Positions 42,202-51,016 are shown, counted from the first letter of the stretch. The stretch is 64,000 bases of DNA from Desulfovibrio legallii (GCF_900102485.1 NZ_FNBX01000010.1:44199-108198); one strand, 5' to 3'. The notes: a model not told the origin generated them from the letters alone. Translations and numbers: made by a program.

Positions 42202-42621
42202 ATGTTTTTTTTGCTGGGGGGCCAGGATAAAAAGGCCCGCAAAGCGGAGAAGAAGAGCCGGTTGTCCGGCGCGGACAGCCATGTGCGCGAGGTTTTTCTG
42301 GCCGGGCGTTTTCCGGTGGTGACCACCCATCAGGTGGAAGGCCGCCGCATCGCCAAAGTGCTGGGCCTGGTCTGCTGCCGGGGGTTTGACTCGGAGGAGA
42401 CCTTTTTCGGCATGGCCGCCAGGGCCATGAACAAAGGCGCGCAGGCCATCGTGGGCTATAACGAAAACGTGGCCTTTCACCCGGACGGCAGCAAGTATTT
42501 TTCCTGCTTCGGTACGGCGGTCATGTTTGAGTACGACCCCGAAGACCCCGACGCCTTGCCCTTGCTGCTGCAGCAGAAGTTCCGGGCGCAGGAGCAGACC
42601 GGCGTCAATGAAGTGATCTGA
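42202..42621 (+). CDS. YbjQ/heavy-metal-binding-like domain protein
   Basis: 139 residues. VTTHQVEGRRIAKVLGLVC resembles the YbjQ-family start (TTT-x-EGxxIxxYLG), followed by GFDSEETFFGMAARAMNKGAQAIVGYN, matching the family's AxxxGANAVVG-type segment. A basic, Lys-rich N-terminus precedes it. Function unknown. GGAGG precedes ATG 42202. The 3' end overlaps the convergent gene at 42605 by 17 nt. Confidence 0.6.
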   Translation: MFFLLGGQDKKARKAEKKSRLSGADSHVREVFLAGRFPVVTTHQVEGRRIAKVLGLVCCRGFDSEETFFGMAARAMNKGAQAIVGYNENVAFHPDGSKYFSCFGTAVMFEYDPEDPDALPLLLQQKFRAQEQTGVNEVI

Positions 42622-43474
42622 GCAGGGCTTCCGGCAGGCGGGCGAGCAGCTCGCCGATCGGCGTGCCGGGATTCGGGGCGCAGATCCCGGCCAGCCGACG
42701 CGCCGTTTGTGCGGCCGCCAGACATGCCCTGCAGACGGGAAGCCCGCCGCACAGAAAGGCCGTGACCAGGCCTGTCACCAGGTCGCCCGTGCCGCCGATG
42801 CATTCCATGGCCGCCACGGAAGGCGCGTCCACGGTGGCCGTCAGTGCGCCGTCGCAGATAATATGGTCCGCCCGGCCCTTGACAAGCAGGTTGGGCGGGC
42901 AGTTGCCATGGGCCTGTGCGCGGCGGATCAGGCCGGGCAGATCTTTTTCCTCCGCCAGCAGAAAGCCGCGCGTATAAAAAGGGTGGGGCGCGGTTTCGTC
43001 CGCCAGAAAGGCCAGCTCGCCCAGATCCGGGGTGAACAGGTCATAGGCGTCGGCGTAGCCGCTCATTTTGGCCACATACATATAGCCCGCGTCGGCCGCC
43101 AGCAGAGGGCGGACGGGCAGGGCCTCCACCGCCAAAAGCAGGCGGTTATGCCAATCCACGTCCGGGAAGAGGTAGTGGAAGGTCAGACCGCGCGGAGCCA
43201 GAGCGGGCAACCGACGCTCAAGGTGGGCATAGACGGCGCGGCTGCCTGCGCCGGAGCCCGTGTCCCCGGCCAGGAGCAGACGCGGCGGCGGAAAGCCCAG
43301 GGCGGCGCAGGCCAGCAGGGCGGCGGCCGCCAGGGCGGGCGTGCCGCGCTGCACCGGCGTGCGGAAGCCGTCGGGCAGGACAAGAACGCCATCTTCCACC
43401 ACGGCCGGCGCGTCCAGGCCCGCAGTCAGGAGGGGGGCCGCGTCGTCCGGCAGGGTTCCCACAATGCACCACAT
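42605..43474 (-). CDS. Ribokinase-fold protein, NAD(P)HX-dehydratase-like
   Basis: 289 residues. The C-terminal part has the signature GGTGDLVTGLVTAFL (the GxGD anion-hole/catalytic Asp of the YjeF-C/ribokinase superfamily) and the preceding NLLVKGRADHIICDG strand. The N-terminal half is divergent, with LLAGDTGSGAGSRAVYAHLE. It may repair hydrated NAD(P)H or phosphorylate a small molecule; I cannot choose. Confidence 0.6.
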   Translation of the reverse strand: MWCIVGTLPDDAAPLLTAGLDAPAVVEDGVLVLPDGFRTPVQRGTPALAAAALLACAALGFPPPRLLLAGDTGSGAGSRAVYAHLERRLPALAPRGLTFHYLFPDVDWHNRLLLAVEALPVRPLLAADAGYMYVAKMSGYADAYDLFTPDLGELAFLADETAPHPFYTRGFLLAEEKDLPGLIRRAQAHGNCPPNLLVKGRADHIICDGALTATVDAPSVAAMECIGGTGDLVTGLVTAFLCGGLPVCRACLAAAQTARRLAGICAPNPGTPIGELLARLPEALLRSLH

Positions 43475-43485
43475 ATTTTCCTCCC

Positions 43486-43606
43486 TGGAGCAGATTACCT
43501 TTGAGAACAGGCATTCTCAAAGGTTACGACACGCTCGTTCCGGCGCTTACCGGCGCAAATAACTTGCGCTTACGCCTCCACGGCAGTGCAGCGTTGCAAT
43601 GCCGTA
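43486..43606 (-). repeat. Dispersed intergenic repeat, copy 7 (reverse)
   Basis: GGAGCAGAT, then ACCTTTGAGAA/TTCTCAAAGGT (43497-43507 with 43514-43524), an 11-bp stem with a C-G pair where other copies have A-T or G-C, then CACGCTCGTTCCGG, GCGCAAATAACTTGCGC, TTACGCCTCCACGG and an end hairpin CGGCA...TGCCG. It fills the space between the 42605 and 43608 genes. Confidence 0.82.
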
Positions 43607-43607
43607 T

Positions 43608-44342
43608 TCAGGCATCGGGGTTGTCGTCCGCATCCCGGCGGCCCGCATCTTGGCCCGTCGGGCCGTCCTTTCCGCTGTTCCGCCCGCCGCAGTGCCCGGT
43701 CGCGTCCTTTGCCGCGCTTTGCCCGGCCATGACCGTTTTAAGGTGGTCAAAGGCCTTTTGCAGGCTGTAACAGCAAAGGGTCTGGCCCAGGCTCAGGGGG
43801 GCCGGGGCTGCGTCCAGGGTGCAGCCGCAGAGGCGGCTGGCCAGCCAGGGCACGTCCGGGCAGCCGCCGCCGGAAATGTTGACGATGCGGTTGTCCGCCG
43901 TGTCCAGGGTTATCTTCATGTTGGCCGCGCGGACCATGAGCCAGCGCCCGTCCACGCGACGGATCTGGAACAGGGATACGGGCTCCAGCAGCACATCGTG
44001 GGCGGTGACCGTCCGCAACGGGGCAAGGTCCGCTTCCTGCAGCAAGGTCAGCACGCGGGCCTGGAGCAGCAAGGGAAAAACCACCACCATGTCGCAGCCC
44101 GTGCGCAGTTCCGGGGGCGGCCCCTTGACCTCTACCTCCAGCCCGGCGGCCCGCAACAGACGTTCGGCCCGGATGACTTCGCCGGTGTGTTCAAACGTCA
44201 GCAGGCCACGGTCATTGCGGCTTTTGCGGCCGGCTTCCGCGGGCAGGCCGGGGGCCTGGGGCGGCGCTTTTGGCCGCAGAAGGGCGCGCAGCGCGCCGTG
44301 CAGGCGGGCCAGTGCGCCGCGGCTGGGCGGAAAAACGGGCAT
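43608..44342 (-). CDS. DUF3343 protein (putative selenium/sulfur carrier-like)
   Basis: 244 residues. Residues about 45-110 match DUF3343 (LLTFEHTGEVIRAERLLRAAGLEVEV), often found beside yedE/yedF. The second half has GGGCPDVPWLASRLCGCTLD with several Cys and a hydrophilic, probably disordered tail. It is likely an accessory of the selenium-linked operon; biochemical role unproven. RBS AGGAGG before ATG 44342. Confidence 0.7.
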   Translation of the reverse strand: MPVFPPSRGALARLHGALRALLRPKAPPQAPGLPAEAGRKSRNDRGLLTFEHTGEVIRAERLLRAAGLEVEVKGPPPELRTGCDMVVVFPLLLQARVLTLLQEADLAPLRTVTAHDVLLEPVSLFQIRRVDGRWLMVRAANMKITLDTADNRIVNISGGGCPDVPWLASRLCGCTLDAAPAPLSLGQTLCCYSLQKAFDHLKTVMAGQSAAKDATGHCGGRNSGKDGPTGQDAGRRDADDNPDA

Positions 44343-44358
44343 TGGGGCCTCCTTGGGG

Positions 44359-44398
44359 CCCCACCCGCGGCGCTGGCAGGATCGCGACGCGGGTGGGG
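44359..44398 (-). other. Hairpin between yedF-like and DUF3343 genes
   Basis: Perfect 10-bp stem CCCCACCCGC/GCGGGTGGGG (44359-44368 with 44389-44398), 20-nt loop, directly upstream of the DUF3343 ribosome-binding site. Possible RNA-processing or translation-control element. Confidence 0.6.
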
Positions 44399-44419
44399 AT
44401 GGGAGATGGCGCGGAACGG

Positions 44420-44647
44420 TCAGGCTTTGCGGATTTCCAGGCGGGTCACGCCCAGGCCCTGGTCCGCGGCTTCCACCGCTTCCACCGTCAAGCCATGGTT
44501 GCGGGCGGCGCGGCTGACGTTTTCACGGCTGGCGTCGTTGTCCACCAGCACGCTGAAGGGCCCCTCGCCGCGTTGTTTGACGGCGGTGAGGAACATGAGC
44601 ACAGGTTGGGGGCAGGAAAGCCCGCGGGTGTCGATGAGCTGCGACAT
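44420..44647 (-). CDS. yedF: TusA/YedF-like sulfur-selenium carrier protein
   Basis: 75 residues of the SirA/TusA fold with the CPxP motif (DTRGLSCPQPVL, Cys12). Linked to yedE, so probably the YedF-type carrier that relays persulfide or selenide. The start shares one base with the yedE stop (TAATG), so translation is coupled. Confidence 0.82.
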   Translation of the reverse strand: MSQLIDTRGLSCPQPVLMFLTAVKQRGEGPFSVLVDNDASRENVSRAARNHGLTVEAVEAADQGLGVTRLEIRKA

Positions 44648-45741
44648 TATGCGCCTCGCTTGCAGTTGGCGAATCCGATGCAGAGGCAGATGCCCAGACC
44701 GGCCAGAGTGGCGGCCATGCCGTGGGGGCCGATGCCCGCAGGGCTGGAGGCCAGGCCAAAGTTGTGGGCCACGGCCGTGCCTATGAGCAGCCCCAGGGCG
44801 AAGACGGCGGCATCGTTGTCGCCTTCTCCGGCCATGAAGAGCTGACGCCCGGGGCAGCCGCCCGCCAAGGCGAAGGCCAGCCCGGCGGTGGTCATGCCCA
44901 GGAAGTTCCAGAGATCGTCGGGCTGGGCCACTGGCTGGTTTTCAAAGCCCCAGTGAAAGGAGCCGAAGCCCAGGTTCAGGACCAGGGCGGCGGCCAGCAT
45001 GGCCAGAAAGCCCAGGGCCAGGTGCCATTGGTTGAAAAGCAGCACGTCGCGCAGCGCGCCCATGGTGCAGAAGCGGCTGCGCTGGGCCGCAAAGCCCACG
45101 GCCAGACCGGCGCAGAGGGAGTAAATGAAGGGCGCGTGCTGAGAACCGGGGCCTTTGAGAGAATAGAACAGCACGCCGCTCTGGGCCTGCCCCGCTGTTT
45201 GCGGGTCGGCCAGGGCCAGGGCCGTGAGCCCCAGCATGAGGGCAGGCAGGATCAGGCCGGAAATGGCGTTCTGACTTTGGCTGCGGCCCAGGGAAAAACC
45301 CTTGCGGAAAAAGAGCGTGCCCGCGCCGACCCCGGCAATGAGCCCGGCCAGGCCGAACAAGGCGTGCGCGTCGCCGCCGGCCAGGCGCAGAATGACCCGC
45401 CAGGGGCAGCCCAGAAAGACCAGCGCGCCTATGCCGGCCACGGCCCCCAGTAAAAACCGGGTAATGGGGGCGGAGCCGCCGCGCGGTTTGTACTCGCCAA
45501 AAAGCAGGGCCGCGCCGAAAGCGCCCAGAACCATGCCCAGGATTTCCGGCCGCAGGTACTGGACCACAGCGGCCCGGTGCAGGCCCACGGCCCCGGCAAT
45601 GTCCCGGTTGAAGCAGACCACGCAGATACCCATGTTGCCGGGGTTGCCGGCCTGCTGCAAGAGCACGGCCAGCACGCCGAACAACAGCCCCGTAGCCACT
45701 ATGCCCGTGGTGGTGGCAAAAAAGTTGGAACCCGTTCTCAT
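44647..45741 (-). CDS. yedE: YedE-family putative selenium/sulfur transporter
   Basis: 364 residues with about nine to ten membrane segments. Conserved Cys motifs of the YeeE/YedE family: GICVVCFNRD, FLGCPWRVILRLAGGDAH, RSRFCTMGALRDV and LAGGCPGRQLFMAGEGD. Members move selenium or thiosulfate-type sulfur across the membrane; the YedF and DUF3343 neighbours favour selenium. ATG 45741 follows AAGGAGA. From 45742 to 46007 I see no gene. Confidence 0.85.
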   Translation of the reverse strand: MRTGSNFFATTTGIVATGLLFGVLAVLLQQAGNPGNMGICVVCFNRDIAGAVGLHRAAVVQYLRPEILGMVLGAFGAALLFGEYKPRGGSAPITRFLLGAVAGIGALVFLGCPWRVILRLAGGDAHALFGLAGLIAGVGAGTLFFRKGFSLGRSQSQNAISGLILPALMLGLTALALADPQTAGQAQSGVLFYSLKGPGSQHAPFIYSLCAGLAVGFAAQRSRFCTMGALRDVLLFNQWHLALGFLAMLAAALVLNLGFGSFHWGFENQPVAQPDDLWNFLGMTTAGLAFALAGGCPGRQLFMAGEGDNDAAVFALGLLIGTAVAHNFGLASSPAGIGPHGMAATLAGLGICLCIGFANCKRGA

Positions 45742-46007
45742 TCTCGTCTCCTTGGGTTGTGGTTGCGCCAAGGCTGTGCGCGTCAAGCCGGGAGGCTTGA
45801 GCGGACAGAGCGGCGTTGTCGGCCTCGGATTGGGCCGCAAACGCGGACGGAGAAGAGAATGACAGGCAGCTAGAACAGACAGGCAGCCCCGAAACCGCAT
45901 CGCCGTCCGCATACGCTCCACGACGTGAAGCGTTGGTTGCTGCGTCAGGTTTTGCGTTTGGGCATGAGCGGTTCCTTACCGGGGAGAAGATTGTTGCGCG
46001 GCTGCGC

Positions 46008-46547
46008 TCAGACGGCGGGGGCCGCCAGGCGCACGGCGTCCTGGCCGTCGCGCTCCGTAAGCAGCACGTCCACATGTTCCTGGCGGCTGGTGTTGACCGT
46101 GCGGCCCACATAGTCCGCCTGGATGGGCAGTTCCCGGTGGCCGCGGTCCACCAGCACCAGCAGCTCCACGGCGCTGGGGCGGCCGTAGTCCAGCAGTGCC
46201 TCCAGGGCGGCGCGGATGGTGCGCCCGGTAAACAGCACGTCGTCCACCAGGATGACCACGCGCCCGTCCACCCCTTGCGGAATGCAGGATTGCCCGATGT
46301 GGGGCTTGCCTTCAAGGCTTGTCCAGTCGTCGCGGTAGAGATTGATGTCCAGAGAGCCCAGGGGCACGGCGCGGCCCAGGCGGTCGCCCAGCAGGGCGGC
46401 CAGGCGGCGGGCCAGATCCGCGCCGCGGCGCTCAATGCCCACCAGCATGACCTGGTCGCATTGGGCGTGGCGTTCCAGCACCTGCGAGGCCAGGCGGTCC
46501 AGAATGCGGGCTATTTCCTGAGAATCCAGCAGGGGGATGACGGGCAT
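46008..46547 (-). CDS. pyrR: PyrR bifunctional pyrimidine regulator / uracil phosphoribosyltransferase
   Basis: 179 residues. PRPP loop VILVDDVLFTGRTIRAAL; also GIERRGADLARRLA and LDINLYRDDW, as in PyrR. It binds pyr mRNA leaders in Gram-positives and has UPRTase activity; in sulfate reducers the regulatory role is less certain. No pyr biosynthesis gene is adjacent. ATG 46547 begins the conserved core. Confidence 0.9.
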   Translation of the reverse strand: MPVIPLLDSQEIARILDRLASQVLERHAQCDQVMLVGIERRGADLARRLAALLGDRLGRAVPLGSLDINLYRDDWTSLEGKPHIGQSCIPQGVDGRVVILVDDVLFTGRTIRAALEALLDYGRPSAVELLVLVDRGHRELPIQADYVGRTVNTSRQEHVDVLLTERDGQDAVRLAAPAV

Positions 46548-46672
46548 GCTTCCTCCGAATACGCTTCCTACACTACGCCGTTTTTGCCGCAAAGGAAAGC
46601 CCCCGTCGCCCTGCAAGGGCCTGGAGCGCCGCCCCTGCGGCCGTGCCACGGCCGCGCCGCGCGTCTTCCGGA

Positions 46673-46701
46673 TTGACAAGCGCTGCCCATGACCTTAGTT
46701 A
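46673..46701 (+). promoter_or_regulatory. Promoter of the HesB-like gene pair
   Basis: TTGACA (46673-46678) and TAGTTA (46696-46701), 17-bp spacing, 27 bp upstream of the first HesB-like start. Confidence 0.5.
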
Positions 46702-46728
46702 CAAAGACACCAGAAACATGGAGGACGT

Positions 46729-47046
46729 ATGATTGAACTGAGTGAAAGCGCCCGCAAGGAGCTTGACGCCTTCTTCGCGGACAAAAAAAAGGATCCCATC
46801 CGGGTCTATATGACCGCCGGCTGAGGCGGGCCGCGCTTGGCACTGGCTCTGGACGAGCCAAACGATCAGGATCAGACCGAAGAACAGGCCGGCTACACCT
46901 TTTGTGTCAATAAACCCCTGTTGGACCAGATTCAGGGCGTGAAAATCGACCTGACCTACATGGGCTTTGCAGTGGACCCCGTGGTGCCCTTTGCCTCCGA
47001 CGGCGCAAGCAGCTGCGGCAGCTGCGGCGGCGGTTGCGGCAGCTAG
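46729..47046 (+). CDS. HesB/IscA-like selenoprotein (in-frame UGA)
   Basis: 105 residues including a predicted selenocysteine at codon 32 (TGA 46822-46824). Reading through joins two halves of one HesB-like protein: MIELSESARKELDAFFA upstream, GGPRLALALDEPND downstream. The paralog at 47154 has a Cys codon at the aligned place (APGGCGGP against TAG-Sec-GGP, one residue shorter here). The C-terminus has CGSCGGGCG. A SECIS-like hairpin lies downstream. IscA/HesB proteins handle Fe-S clusters; Sec would replace a loop Cys. Start ATG 46729 follows GGAGG. Confidence 0.85.
46844..46860 (+). promoter_or_regulatory. Bacterial SECIS-like element
   Basis: TGGCTC/GAGCCA stem (46844-46849 with 46855-46860), loop TGGAC. 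The loop begins after 25 nt from the UGA and has G in its second place, within the accepted bacterial SECIS window. It would recruit SelB. Confidence 0.7.
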
Positions 47047-47153
47047 GGCGCAAGGCGCGAAAACTTCCGCGCGGGCGGGCTTTTCCACTGGCAGGGTGAC
47101 GCCGGGGCCGTTTTTCGGTGGCGTATGCCTCCATACAACCCTTGGGAGGAACC

Positions 47154-47471
47154 ATGCTCAGCTTGAGTGAAAGCGCCCGCAAAGAGTTGGAAGCCTTTTT
47201 TGCGGACAAGGAAAAAAGCCCCATTCGCATCTATCTCGCCCCCGGCGGGTGCGGCGGACCGCACCTGGGCCTGGCTCTGGACGCCGTGGCCGACGATGAT
47301 CAGAGCGAAGAGCAGGGCGGCTTTACCTTCTGCATCCACAAAGACCTGCTGGCTCAGGTGGAGGGCGTTGCCATTGACCTGACCTATGCGGGCTTCAGCG
47401 TGGAGCCCCAAAAGCCATTGCCCAATGCGGGCGGCGGGTGCAGCGGCTGCTCCGGCGGCTGCGGCGCATAG
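47154..47471 (+). CDS. HesB/IscA-like protein, Cys paralog
   Basis: 105 residues, same length as its selenoprotein neighbour and alike throughout: SLSESARKELEAFFADKEKSP, YLAPGGCGGPHLGLALD, FTFCIHKDLL and a Cys-rich tail GGGCSGCSGGCG. It keeps Cys where the neighbour has Sec. The pair are tandem duplicates 107 bp apart, likely co-transcribed. Role in Fe-S or metal handling inferred from family. ATG 47154 follows GGGAGGAACC. Confidence 0.85.
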   Translation: MLSLSESARKELEAFFADKEKSPIRIYLAPGGCGGPHLGLALDAVADDDQSEEQGGFTFCIHKDLLAQVEGVAIDLTYAGFSVEPQKPLPNAGGGCSGCSGGCGA

Positions 47472-47548
47472 TCGCCGGCCCGACAGAACCTTACTACGCG
47501 CGGGGGCGGCCTCAGGGCCGCCTTTGCGTGTCCTTCCCCCAGGCAGCG

Positions 47549-50500
47549 ATGGAGAATCTCAGCGCACTGCTTTCGTCCGACAACCGGCAGATATATCTTG
47601 AACGCAGCGGCCTGGCCACCCGCTGCCGTCTGGCCTGCGCCGCCGCGGCTTCCGGGCGCAGCGCGGTGCTTGTGGCCCGCGACAGAGAAGAATACGCCGC
47701 CGCGCGCGGGCTGCTTACCCTGTTCAGCCCGGAGCTTTCCCTGGCCGATCCCCCGCTGGAGCGCCCCGTGTGGGAAAGCCCCTGTCTGGGCCTGCCCGCG
47801 CCCCATCAGGGGCAGGACAACACCGCCTGGGCCGCGCGCCTGCCTGTTTTTTACGCCCTGACCCAAAAACGCCCGCGCTGCCTGGTCTGCGGGGTGGAAA
47901 GCCTGCTTTTGCGGTACATGAGCGTGGGTTTTTTTGCCGCCCGCAGTCTGGATCTGCAGCGGGGGGGCGAGCTTGCGCCCGATCTGGTGCTGGATCAGGC
48001 CGTGGACTGGGGCTATGCGCGCGCCTCCATGGTCACCCGGCCCGGCGACGTGGCCCGGCGCGGCGATATTCTGGACATCTTTCCCGTAGGTTACGCCCGC
48101 CCCGTACGGCTGGAGTTTTTTGGCGACACGCTGGAGGACATGCGTCTTTTTGACGCCGAAAGCCAGCGCTCCCTGCGGGATCTGGACGCCATCACGCTGC
48201 TGCCCGCCAGCCCTCTGGCCCTGGACGCGGCGGGCCTGGCCGCCGCGCGCGAGCGTTGCGACCGCCTCTTTGCCGAGGGCCGCATCGGCGAAAACGAGTG
48301 CTATTCCTTCAAAAAAGCTCTGGACGCCGGCGGGGCCGGGCTCTTGCCCGGCTGTCTGGACCCTTCCCCCAGCCTGCTGGAGGATTGGCTGCCCGGCGAT
48401 TGCCTCTGGCTGCTGCCCGGCGAAGCCGACTGCGCGGATCTTTTGCGCGACGGCCGCGCCAACCTCAAAGAAAAGCTGGAGGCGGAAAACGCCCCTCTGC
48501 CGCAGCCCGCAAGCCTGGCCCTGCGCAAGCCTTCGCTGCCTGCGCCGTGGAACGGGCAGCAGCGCGTCTACGCCGAGCCCCTGGTTATGGGCGTGGAGGG
48601 GCGCGGTCTGGATTTTGCCGAGCGCGCGCTGCACGGCTTTACCGATCTTTTTCCGCTGCCCGGCGCGCAGGACAGGCCCTGGCAGCACCTGGCCGCGGGC
48701 CTCAAGGAATGGAGCGCCCGGCGGCGGCAGGTTGTGCTGAGCTTTGCCAGCGAGCGGGGCCGGAACAAGTTCCTCAAACTGGCCGCTCAGGAGGGCATTG
48801 TCCCCTCCCTGCGCTACGCCCCGGAGCAGCACGGGCTGTTCGCCTTGGTGGCCCCGTTCCGCGGCGGGGCGGAGCTGGCCTGGGACGACAGCCTGGCCCT
48901 GGGCGAGAGCATCCTTTATCCCAAGGCCGAAAAGGCCCCGCGGGCGGCCTCCCGCGCTTTCAAAGGGCTGGACAGCTTTGACGACCTGCGCCCCGGCGAC
49001 CTTCTGGTGCACAAGGAATACGGCATCGGCCGCTTTGCCGGGCTGCACCACCTGGATCTTAACGCGGCGGCCAACGATTTTATTCTGGTGGAATACTCCG
49101 GGCGGGACAAACTCTATGTGCCCGTGGACCGCCTGGGCCTTTTGCAGCGCTTCAAGGGGGCCGAGGGCGTGGAGCCGCCCCTGGACCGTCTGGGCGGATC
49201 GGGCTGGGCCGCCGGGCGCGAAAAGGCCCGCAAGGCCATTGAAAAGATCGCCGCCGACCTGGTGGAAATGTACGCCTACCGCAAGGTGACCAAGGGCTTT
49301 CGCTATGATCCGCCAGGCGACCTCTACCACGAATTTGAGGCCACCTTCGGCTTTGAGGAAACGCCGGACCAGGCCCGCGCCATTCAGGAAGTGCTGGAGG
49401 ATATGGACCAGCCCCGGCCCATGGATCGTCTGGTCTGCGGCGACGTGGGCTTCGGCAAGACGGAGGTGGCCCTGCGCGCCGCCTTCCGCGCCGCGGCTGA
49501 GGGGCGGCAAGTGGCCCTGCTCTGTCCCACCACAGTGCTGGCCGAGCAGCACTACCAGACCTTCCGGGCGCGGCTGGCGGGCTTTCCCGTCAATGTGGGC
49601 CTGCTCAGCCGCTTTGTGCCGCGCCCCCGGCAGAAAGAGGTGCTGCGCGCCGCCGCCGCCGGGCAGATCGACATCCTTATCGGCACCCACCGCATCCTTT
49701 CCAGCGACGTGCAGCTGCCCAACCTGACCCTGCTCATTCTGGATGAGGAGCAGCGCTTCGGCGTGCGCCACAAAGAAAAGCTCAAGGCCCTCAAAAAAAA
49801 CGTGGACGTGCTCACCCTTACGGCCACGCCCATTCCGCGCACCTTGCAGCTTTCCATGTCCGGCATCCGGGAGCTTTCCATTATTGAGACGGCCCCCCAG
49901 GACCGCAAGCCCGTGGCCTCGGCCGTACTGCGGCGCGACGACGCCACCTTGCGCACGGTGCTGGAGCGCGAGCTTGCGCGCGAGGGGCAGGTCTTCTGGG
50001 TCTACAACCGGGTGCAGGGGCTGGAGCGCGTGGCCCAGTATGTGCGCGGGCTGGCCCCCGCCGCCCGTGTGGGCATGGCCCACGGCCAGATGTCCGAAAC
50101 CGAGCTGGAAACCACCATGCACCAGTTCTGGCACGGGGAGCTGGACGTGCTGGTCTGCACCTCCATCGTGGAGTCCGGGCTGGATTTTCCCCGCGCCAAC
50201 ACCCTGGTGGTGGACCAGGCCCAGATGTTCGGCCTGGGGCAGCTCTATCAGCTGCGCGGCCGCGTGGGCCGCAGCGACAGGCAGGCCTACGCCTACTTTG
50301 TGGTGCCCGACGCCGAGCGCCTGACCCCTGTGGCTGAAGAGCGCCTGCGCATTATCCTGGATATGGACTACCTGGGCGCGGGCTTCCAGGTGGCCATGGA
50401 AGACTTGCGCCTGCGCGGGGCGGGCAATATTCTGGGCGAGGTGCAGTCCGGCCACATGTGCCGGGTGGGCCTGGATCTGTATCTGGAGATGCTGGAGGAA

Positions 50501-50992
50501 GCCGTGGCGCGCCTCAAGGGCACGCCGGAGGCCCTGGTGGGCGAAACCGAGCTCACCCTGGGGCTGCCCGCGCACATCCCCGCCACCTATATTGAGGACG
50601 GGCGCGAACGCCTGCGCTGCTACAAAACCCTGACCTCGGCCGTGGGCGGCGCAGCCAGAGAAGAAGCCGCCCTGGCCCTCCGCGACCGCTTCGGCCCCTT
50701 CCCGCCGGAGCTGCGCAATTTTCTGGCCGTGCTGGATTTTAAGCAGTTTCTGACCGAATTGCAGGTGCAGAAAGCCGACGTGTATGCGGACCATGTGCGC
50801 CTGATCTGGCCCGAAGGGCAGACCGCCGCCCGGCCGGAGCGCCTGGTGGATCTGGCGGCCCGCACGCCCGGGGCGCGTCTGTTGCCCCCGGCGGGCCTGT
50901 ATCTGCCTTTGCCCCATGGCGCGGACGCGCCGCAGGGGCTGGAGAGCCTGCGCGCGGCCCTGGCCTTTGTCCGCGCCGATCCGGCGGCCTGA
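47549..50992 (+). CDS. mfd: Transcription-repair coupling factor
   Basis: 1147 residues. An N-terminal UvrB-homology module, an RNA polymerase-interaction domain (DLLVHKEYGIGRFAGLHHLD), then a RecG-like helicase: GDVGFGKTEVALRAAF (Walker A), DEEQRFGVRHKEK (Walker B), TATPIPRTLQLSMSGIREL and GRVGRSDRQAYAYF, and a C-terminal TRCF domain. It removes stalled RNA polymerase and recruits UvrA. ATG 47549 is chosen because upstream residues have no similarity. Confidence 0.96.
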   Translation: MENLSALLSSDNRQIYLERSGLATRCRLACAAAASGRSAVLVARDREEYAAARGLLTLFSPELSLADPPLERPVWESPCLGLPAPHQGQDNTAWAARLPVFYALTQKRPRCLVCGVESLLLRYMSVGFFAARSLDLQRGGELAPDLVLDQAVDWGYARASMVTRPGDVARRGDILDIFPVGYARPVRLEFFGDTLEDMRLFDAESQRSLRDLDAITLLPASPLALDAAGLAAARERCDRLFAEGRIGENECYSFKKALDAGGAGLLPGCLDPSPSLLEDWLPGDCLWLLPGEADCADLLRDGRANLKEKLEAENAPLPQPASLALRKPSLPAPWNGQQRVYAEPLVMGVEGRGLDFAERALHGFTDLFPLPGAQDRPWQHLAAGLKEWSARRRQVVLSFASERGRNKFLKLAAQEGIVPSLRYAPEQHGLFALVAPFRGGAELAWDDSLALGESILYPKAEKAPRAASRAFKGLDSFDDLRPGDLLVHKEYGIGRFAGLHHLDLNAAANDFILVEYSGRDKLYVPVDRLGLLQRFKGAEGVEPPLDRLGGSGWAAGREKARKAIEKIAADLVEMYAYRKVTKGFRYDPPGDLYHEFEATFGFEETPDQARAIQEVLEDMDQPRPMDRLVCGDVGFGKTEVALRAAFRAAAEGRQVALLCPTTVLAEQHYQTFRARLAGFPVNVGLLSRFVPRPRQKEVLRAAAAGQIDILIGTHRILSSDVQLPNLTLLILDEEQRFGVRHKEKLKALKKNVDVLTLTATPIPRTLQLSMSGIRELSIIETAPQDRKPVASAVLRRDDATLRTVLERELAREGQVFWVYNRVQGLERVAQYVRGLAPAARVGMAHGQMSETELETTMHQFWHGELDVLVCTSIVESGLDFPRANTLVVDQAQMFGLGQLYQLRGRVGRSDRQAYAYFVVPDAERLTPVAEERLRIILDMDYLGAGFQVAMEDLRLRGAGNILGEVQSGHMCRVGLDLYLEMLEEAVARLKGTPEALVGETELTLGLPAHIPATYIEDGRERLRCYKTLTSAVGGAAREEAALALRDRFGPFPPELRNFLAVLDFKQFLTELQVQKADVYADHVRLIWPEGQTAARPERLVDLAARTPGARLLPPAGLYLPLPHGADAPQGLESLRAALAFVRADPAA

Positions 50993-51016
50993 CCGCCGCC
51001 TGCTGGGGGAGCAACC

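Noticed and set aside
46729..47046. Interpretation of the HesB-like gene as a pseudogene with a nonsense mutation
   Set aside because: The paralog has Cys at the same place, both halves are conserved, and a SECIS-like hairpin follows, so recoding is more likely.
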